A stretch of 64,000 bases of DNA from Heloderma charlesbogerti (lineage: Eukaryota; Chordata; Lepidosauria; Squamata; Helodermatidae), in NCBI GenBank assembly GCA_026122225.1, contig JANEZZ010002062.1, positions 124,001 to 188,000 on the forward strand. Reading direction: 5' to 3'. The stretch's first letter is position 1; each line of letters begins with the position of its first letter. Both the position numbers and the translations under genes were made by a program. This document shows positions 58,454 to 64,000 of this stretch, one piece after another. The notes beneath the pieces were generated by a model. It made no database searches, was not told the DNA's origin, and saw only the letters and a list, made by a program, of their open reading frames with translations.

Positions 58454-59947
58454 CTGCTTCCAGTACAACCAGGACGATTCAGGAGCAGAAAGAAAAACAC
58501 AAAGCAAACACATACGTACAGCTGTTAACTGTTTAAAGAAAAGGGTAGACAGTGAACAGAGGGAAAGTCTAGTTTGCTGCAATTTATCTCTGTTCAAGAT
58601 AAATTATACTATATTCTGACTTCATTTTGTCCTTCCTTTGTCCCCAAGAGATCTATTTGGCATGGGTACATTTCCAATAGCAGTTTACCACTGGTTACTG
58701 CTGATTACCCCTACTTGGACAGAGGATTGAATCCAGACTTAAATCCAGACTTGAATCCAGACTACTTAAATCCACTGAAAACCAATAAATAAATCCACTG
58801 AAAACCAATAAATCTTAAGTTACTTATCCTAACTTATGTCCCATTGATTTCAATGGCTCTCATTTAAGTATTGCAAACTCTGGATCCAATCAAGGGCTTA
58901 AATCTGATTTGACAATAGTTTTATTCAGTTTCCTGTGAGATGTCTGGACATCCTTCTGGAATTAAAGTGTAACTAATTCTGTCCTTCTGGGCAGACACAG
59001 TTAGAAAGGATTAGAAAAGGGAATTCAAGAGGGAGCTCTGGATTTTAAGAAATGGACCTCATTCATACAACCTTGTGGAGGGCAGGAGGAGGAAATCCAA
59101 TTTCATTTTTACAATTATTATGTGTAAGAGGAGCATAATAAATTGCATGTGCTGTTTTAAAAACTTGGAATAGCTCTGTCTTTATACAAAATAATACCAA
59201 ATATATATTTTTCTTGTCCTGCCTTTCTCTCTGTTTTAAGACACATAAAATACTTGATGCAAGATAATTTTTTTGGTAAGATGTGAATTCGCAACATTAA
59301 AACAAAATTAAATACCTTTATTAAAGGAAAAGACACTTTAGCTTTAAAGACAGCATTAGCCGTAGGTTCTGGCTCAATATTTAACAATACAGCATTTTTA
59401 AGCTGTATTACAGCATTTACATTTCAAACACTACCTCAGTAATCTGTATAACATCCTCATATAAGAACTTGTAAGGTAGGCCAGTATTTATCCCTATGCT
59501 GCAGAGCACAGGGCTGAGAGAATAGTACCTTGCTCTAAGACCACTCAGTGAGGTCATGTAAAGGAATTATGGGCTAGTTACCAATCTTCTCTCCAAGTGG
59601 TAGCATGAATCATTTGCTCCTCACCACCATCAGCCAAGGCCTGGGCGGGACTGAATGTCCCAGGTATCATTTCCCTACAAAAAGTAGGAGCAGGGAAAAA
59701 ACACCACAGCCATACAGACTGCCTTGCTGCTGAGCAGAGGTTCAAATTTGCTTCCCCCACTCCTATTACGCCACACAGAACAGTTACTGGCATCTTCCAA
59801 AGATAGATCATGATAATAAATCCCATAACCTTGCTGTGATTACACAAGCACAGAGCAATAAACCTCAAAACAAGGAAAGAGAAAATCAGTTTTGGAACAT
59901 CAGTCTTGGAGAGAGCGGGACATATAATTGTCCCTGACCTTATAACG

Positions 59948-59961
59948 GCGGGGGGGGGGGG
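59948..59961 (+). repeat. Poly-G run followed by (GA)n
   Basis: About 14 G then 'agagagg', inside GTSF1 intron DNA near the promoter. Confidence 0.9.
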
Positions 59962-60030
59962 GGAGAGAGGAAGGTGAGAAATGAGGTTGACTCAAACATA
60001 GCATGCAAAAGGAAGGGGAAATGAAACTAT

Positions 60031-60151
60031 GGGCTAAATCCAATGCTAGTCTTCCTTAATAGCAGACCCATTGAAATGAATGGGTCATGGCTATAAGCCC
60101 CATTCATTTTTAATGGTCCTACTCTAAGCAGGACTAACATTGGACTAAACC
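60031..60151. repeat. Fold-back repeat of the 'ccaatgctagtct' type
   Basis: Left arm 'ccaatgctagtcttcctta' and 'cccattgaaatgaatggg' pair with right arm 'cccattcatttttaatgg' and 'aggactaacattgg'. Confidence 0.82.
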
Positions 60152-60537
60152 GTATAGACACAACTTCCCTAAAGCACTGCTTTTCAAACTCCTGTGTGCG
60201 TGGCGCTAAAGTTCCAGGAAAGGACAGGATCCTAAGATAAACCTGGCTCTTCATCACCCACTGGATGCAGGAGTCTGACTATATCCCCAACGCCCTCCTT
60301 TCGGCCCGACTGGGCTTGGCGAGGAAGAAACTCAAGAGAAGCTGCTGCTTTATCCTAATGCCACTTTCCCCGAGCGTGGCGTCAGAGGCAAAGAGGGCGT
60401 GGGAGCGGGCAGCGCCGTGTGTCCGTGTGCCGCTTCCTTCTTTCTCTCACACGCCAGCCGCGGGATCCCCACAGGCCGCCGCAGGCAGCAGCCCGCCGCA
60501 TACACGCGATTAGGAGCAAGGCTCTTTGCGCACTCAC

Positions 60538-60690
60538 CGTTGGCGCAAACGGTTGGCGCGGGGCTGGAGGTGGAAACGGGCAGCTCGCAAAGAGGAAGGC
60601 AACGAACTGCGGGAAACGCTAACCTCAAGCGGGGAGAAAACGGGGGAAAAGCTTCGTGGCTCCCAACCCACAAGCCCGCAAAGGCGCTGC
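60538..60690 (-). other. GTSF1: Probable non-coding first exon of GTSF1
   Basis: A strong donor (CCAACG|GTGAGTGCG) at 60538 closes a GC-rich minus-strand stretch. The next minus-strand acceptor that leads into the start-codon exon is near 58453. The transcription start is not visible; the upper limit is placed just below the X-box. Confidence 0.5.
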
Positions 60691-60692
60691 TG

Positions 60693-60706
60693 GTTACCTA
60701 GGCAAC
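60693..60706. promoter_or_regulatory. RFX X-box
   Basis: GTTACCTAGGCAAC, two RFX half-sites (GTTACC and GGCAAC, an imperfect inverted pair) separated by TA. Bound by RFX-family factors such as RFX2, which drive testis and ciliary genes. It overlaps a CAACCG MYB-type motif at 60703-60708. Confidence 0.7.
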
Positions 60707-61019
60707 CGCACCCTGACTACCAACCGCCACGTGCGGATATAGGCCGCACTTCCGACTCCTGCCGCGAGGGCGTCTTCTCCTTCCGGCCTCTCCTTTATCC
60801 GTTGGCCAGGTGCTGTCGGGGCGGGCGGCGATGCTGGCTGGCCCCGCCTCCTCAGCGAGGGTGGCTGGCCCCGCCCCACAGCGCGGCCCTTCCCTCACGG
60901 GGCGGCGTGTTTGTCTGCAGAGGCTGAGAATAGGGTTGTCAGGGCCCCAAACCTGGGTCCTAGGGGCGCCCCCGCCCGTGATGTCATTTATCATGATACA
61001 ATAAGCATCAACCACTGTT

Positions 61020-61105
61020 ACTCAGAGCATGTAATTTAGGCAGAAGCCCCCCCTTGAGTTCAATGGGTCTACTCCCATGTAAGTGTGCGTAGGATTGCAG
61101 TCCTT
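61020..61105 (+). repeat. 'gttcaatgggtctactccc' fold-back fragment
   Basis: Centre and right arm ('aagtgtgcgtaggattgcag') of the common small palindrome. Left arm lost. Confidence 0.65.
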
Positions 61106-61194
61106 GGCTTCTCATCCCTGATATGTGTAAAGTCAAGACCGCGGAACCATCTGTCTCCAGCAGTGCCAGCCACAGGCCTGGATATTTCCTCCCC

Positions 61195-61695
61195 GCTGTT
61201 TTATTTATTATTTCTTAATTTATATTGCACTTTCCCCCCCGCCCCAAATGGCTAATAAAATATAGATTAAAAACAAAATATTAATTAAAATAACATAAAA
61301 ACATATTAAAAACAATAAAAGCATAGCAATAAAAAACAAACAGCAGCCAACCAATAACAAAAACCCTTCAAAGATCCAATAAAACCGCCACTGCCCAGTG
61401 TGTTGCAGGACAAGCTCAGCTGATTCGATTAGCGACTGGGCAGGCAGGATCAAGCTCCCTGAGCAAGTGAGGAAATGGCTGGCCAGTGGCTCCAAGGGGG
61501 CAGAACAAAACCATGTCCAAGGGCTGGCACATTCGCTCCCTCTCTGGCTCACCATTGCCAGCCAGAGAACTGTAAAAAAAAAAAAAGGAGGGGAAAAAAA
61601 CCACAGCCGGCAGGGAGCTCTCGCCTGGAGATTTCCCACCCTCCACTCCTACCAGGAGACTCAGAGCAAGGCCCGGAGACTTGGCAACCCTAGCT
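61195..61695 (-). repeat. LINE 3' tail (antisense) and adjoining unassigned repeat
   Basis: 61195-61345 reads 'ttatttattatttcttaatt' and 'tatattgcactttcccccc', an antisense LINE tail with A-rich and T-rich ends. 61350-61695 follows it with 'tgttgcaggacaagctcagc' and 'gggagctctcgcctggagat'. An A13 tract at 61573-61586 breaks it. Family unknown. Confidence 0.45.
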
Positions 61696-61884
61696 GAGAA
61701 TGTTTTCAGTGGATCAGCTCTTAGGGAGTTGGAAAAGGAGGGTCCAGTCCTTGGCTCTGTTAAGGAGGAAAAGCAAGTTTGGGTTTGTTGGAACTCCAGG
61801 TTCGTTTGTGGTCAGGGCTGCTTTGTAGGAGTGTAGTCAAGGTAGTCCAAAATGGAGCATTCTGGGAGTTGGGCTGCTCTTGAC

Positions 61885-61960
61885 CATAGTATCCCCCTTC
61901 TGCTGGCTGGAGCTGATGGGTGTTATAGTCCAAACATCTGGAGAGTACCAGGTTGGGGAA
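61885..61960. repeat. Half of a 'gtccaaacatctggagag' fold-back repeat
   Basis: Right arm only: 'gctgatgggtgttatagtcc', 'accaggttggggaag'. Confidence 0.6.
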
Positions 61961-62457
61961 GTCTGGCCAGGCCAGGGCTAAAGTAGGGCATTCTGGGAGA
62001 TGTGGTGCCATGGCTTCTGTGTATCTGTTATGTGAAAGTCCTGCAAGCCTCTGCTGAAGTTCCAATCAAGTACGCCTTGATATATCAAGTATATCTCTTT
62101 TCTGACTATGATTCAGCTACATAAGTTAAACATTCAAACTTTAGTTGGTAAGCTTCTCCTTATATTAGGCTGAATTGCCCCACAAGCTAACACACAACTG
62201 TAATCAGTGAGTTTCCCCTTAATTAGTGAGCTTGTTGTATCATCTGTGTTCTTTTTTGTTACCTATTTATTGTGGTCTTAAGGGAATTAGGTCATTCTGG
62301 GAGTATAGCCAAGGGAGTTAGAAGGAAAGGCGTTCCGGGAGCATTGCCAAGAAGGTCAGGAAGGGGAGCGTAGTCAAGGGAGTCAATATATTTTTCTGAG
62401 ATTATGATCAAGGGAGTCAGGACTTTATTGGAATAGCCTTTAAGGCTTCAGTGCTGT

Positions 62458-62828
62458 ATACAGTGCTGGCTCCAGGTTTTTGAGGGCTCATGGGCAAGAC
62501 ACCCACAATGGGTCCCCTCCCTCAGTGAGCCTGTCTTCTCATCGCTATTGTCACCAGCTGCTTTTGCTCCTCATCTACTTTCTCATCAATGCTACCACTT
62601 GCTTGTTTGACAGGCAGAGAGCCAGTGAGCAAGTAAGCAGTGGCATCTACTGCTCCTCCTTCTCACCACCACTGTTGTGAGAGTCAGAGCAAGGGCAGGT
62701 AAACAAGCAGGTTGCAATGGTGACGAACAGGAGCAACTCCAGGGGGCTGTTGTCAATGGGCTGCTGATGGAGTGTAGGCCCTTGGCATGGGCCCACTTAC
62801 GCCTACCTTTGACGCCAGCCCTGACTGT
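62458..62828 (+). repeat. R340 dispersed repeat, copy 4 (longest)
   Basis: Runs from 'cagtgctggctccagg' to 'gacgccagccctgac'. Its order of landmarks matches the 17973 copy, with extra sequence after 'gggcaagac'. Confidence 0.75.
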
Positions 62829-62860
62829 ATACCAGGAGTGTGTAATGTGGTGCCCTCTAG

Positions 62861-62995
62861 ATCAGGCTTCCCAACCTGGTGCCGTCCAAATGTTCTGGAC
62901 TACAACTCCCACCATTCCCAACTATTGGACATAGTGGCTGTGGCTGATGGGAGTTGTAGTCCAAAATTATCAGGAGGGCGGCAGATTGCCTACAC
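62861..62995. repeat. 'ctacaactcccaccatt' fold-back repeat
   Basis: Inner arms 'ggactacaactcccac' and 'gatgggagttgtagtcc' pair perfectly over 14 bases. Outer arms are decayed. Confidence 0.8.
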
Positions 62996-63156
62996 TTGCT
63001 GTATGCACTTACCTTGGAATAAGTTCCATTTAACACCGTAGGAACGCTGAGGGAACATACATAGAACTGTGCTGTAAGGGGACAGGAGACCATAAGATTA
63101 ATTTTTTCAAGATAGCAAGGGTCCAAAGACAGAGAGTGGGACAGGCTCAGTCTCAC

Positions 63157-63276
63157 CTTGCATGTGGCCACTGGGGCCGGGCCAGTCATCTTCCACCAAT
63201 CATAGCTTCTGATCATGGGTCCTCGGCAACAGAAGTATTCCTCAAGAGTCCAAGGGTTTTTGTACTTGCCACTAGA
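63157..63276 (-). CDS. Candidate 120-nt exon of an unrecognised gene
   Basis: Minus-strand block between a good acceptor (ttgctttcag|TCT) and a good donor (TGCAAG|GTGAGA). It is exactly 40 codons, phase 0 at both ends, with no stop. It reads SSGKYKNPWTLEEYFCCRGP then MIRSYDWWKMTGPAPVATCK. It is rich in Trp (3), Cys and aromatic residues, which is unusual for chance translation. I do not recognise the family. It lies upstream of GTSF1 on the same strand. No partner exon was found in the window, so it may be a false positive. Confidence 0.4.
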
Positions 63277-63329
63277 CTGAAAGCAAAGCGGTTGTTCCAG
63301 TATTCTCACCTGCACCTTTTTGCCGCTCT

Positions 63330-64000
63330 GCAGTGGGTATGCGAAGCTGTTGAACTGCTGTCCTTTTAGTTTATTGCATGCTCAATCTCAGATTGCTCGG
63401 TATATAGTATCATTGCCTCCCATTTGTTTCTGACATGTCAAAATGCCTGATCCATTTTCAAATGTTAAAGCTGCAATAATCACAGTAAAATTGCTTGTGG
63501 TGCCACTCAATGACCTGTAAATGTCATTAACTCAGATCTGAAAAAAGATAGAATTTTCAATCAAAGAAAAGATAGAGCCTTCCAAGAAAGCAGCCTTACG
63601 TCAGTCTTCATTCATTACCTTAATTTATTGTGAGGAGGGGTCTGTTGCTGTTCAGTCCTTTTCAAAACCTGTCACTTGAAGGTAAAACACAATTTTCCCT
63701 ACAGTGGTTAGAATAAGTAGCTTCCCCCACCCCCGTTCCTTAGACTTGCCTTTTATTCAGCATTTTAACTGGCATTTTTCACCATTATTCTCTTTTAACA
63801 GCTGCATGTCACCGGGGAACATTTTACTGTCACTTCAACTCAGTGTTGGAAGCAGCAGCGTCTATTGAATGTTTGCCTTCCATCTTGCTGTTAAATGGCA
63901 CAGTAGCCTTTTTGGAGAAAAAAGGGACAACCTTAGCTCAAAATTAGAACATTTGGTAAAACACTTTTTTTTTTTAGGCAGGTAGTGGGATGACCACCCC
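63330..64000. other. Intergenic or intronic DNA, no gene seen
   Basis: AT-rich DNA with no recognised repeat. A plus-strand polypyrimidine/AG (ctcttttaacag) at about 63790-63801 is a possible acceptor, but no convincing exon follows. Confidence 0.35.

Larger units (their letters stand above)
60536..60726. promoter_or_regulatory. Cluster of MYB-type CAACNG motifs
   Basis: CAACGG (minus) near 60536-60541, CAACCG (minus) at 60550-60555, CAACCG (plus) at 60703-60708 and 60721-60726. An E-box CACGTG follows at 60728-60733. A-MYB is the known driver of many piRNA-pathway genes in male meiosis of amniotes. Use here is inferred. Confidence 0.5.
60360..60950. promoter_or_regulatory. CpG island / GTSF1 promoter region, possibly bidirectional
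   Basis: The only CpG-dense stretch in the window, with GC boxes at about 60815-60826, 60841-60850 and 60872-60882. It contains an X-box and MYB-type motifs (separate entries), and a minus-strand 5' splice donor AACG|GTGAGT at 60538. No TATA box is seen. No plus-strand gene is recognised in the 3 kb to the right. Confidence 0.8.

Noticed and set aside
58403..58597. 64-codon minus frame overlapping the GTSF1 start exon
   Set aside because: It is in a different frame from GTSF1 and crosses the intron boundary; the shorter ATG AGC TAC AAG frame fits the splice phases.

Overview
This is a vertebrate nuclear window, almost certainly from a squamate reptile (lizard or snake). It carries two Sauria-type SINEs, three BovB (RTE-clade) LINE segments including a well-preserved endonuclease/reverse-transcriptase open frame, CR1 LINE fragments, MIR-type SINEs, a Tc1-like DD34E transposon and many small fold-back elements. 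Base composition is mixed, introns are short to moderate, and there is one CpG island at about 60.36-60.95 kb.

The one host gene I can assemble is GTSF1 (gametocyte-specific factor 1, a small double CHHC zinc-finger partner of PIWI proteins in the piRNA pathway). It is on the minus strand. Seven coding exons lie between 58406 and 47473, and a probable non-coding first exon ends at 60538 in the CpG island. All splice phases agree and give a 196-residue protein, against 167 in human. Both CHHC fingers are intact. Three things are unusual: the codon at the usual mammalian start position is AGA, so the frame starts two exons upstream and adds about 30 N-terminal residues; one of three tryptophans linked to PIWI binding is a valine; and the last 3' splice site directly follows a 15-C homopolymer. 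The promoter carries a consensus-like RFX X-box and several MYB-type CAACNG motifs, which fits germline expression.

Layout: 1-2.05 kb, 5' part of a BovB LINE (minus strand, cut by the window edge). 2-14 kb, non-coding DNA with SINE, CR1 and BovB fragments and hairpin repeats. 14.6-15.1 kb, a decayed Ty3/gypsy gag remnant. 15-35 kb, dispersed repeats and fold-backs, including one of about 460 bp. 35.4-36.4 kb, two local tandem duplications. 39.1-40.2 kb, an internally deleted CR1 with a 121-bp BovB insertion flanked by a perfect 12-bp target duplication. 42.4-43.9 kb, a Tc1-like element with one frameshift and a lost right end. 47-60.7 kb, GTSF1. 61-64 kb, more repeats and one exon-like block (63157-63276, minus) from a gene I do not recognise.

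No bacterial-type operon, CRISPR array, rRNA or functional tRNA gene is present. The most notable biology is a transposon-silencing cofactor gene with altered N-terminal and PIWI-contact features, embedded in young and old transposons. Coordinates of old repeats are approximate, because I aligned them by eye.
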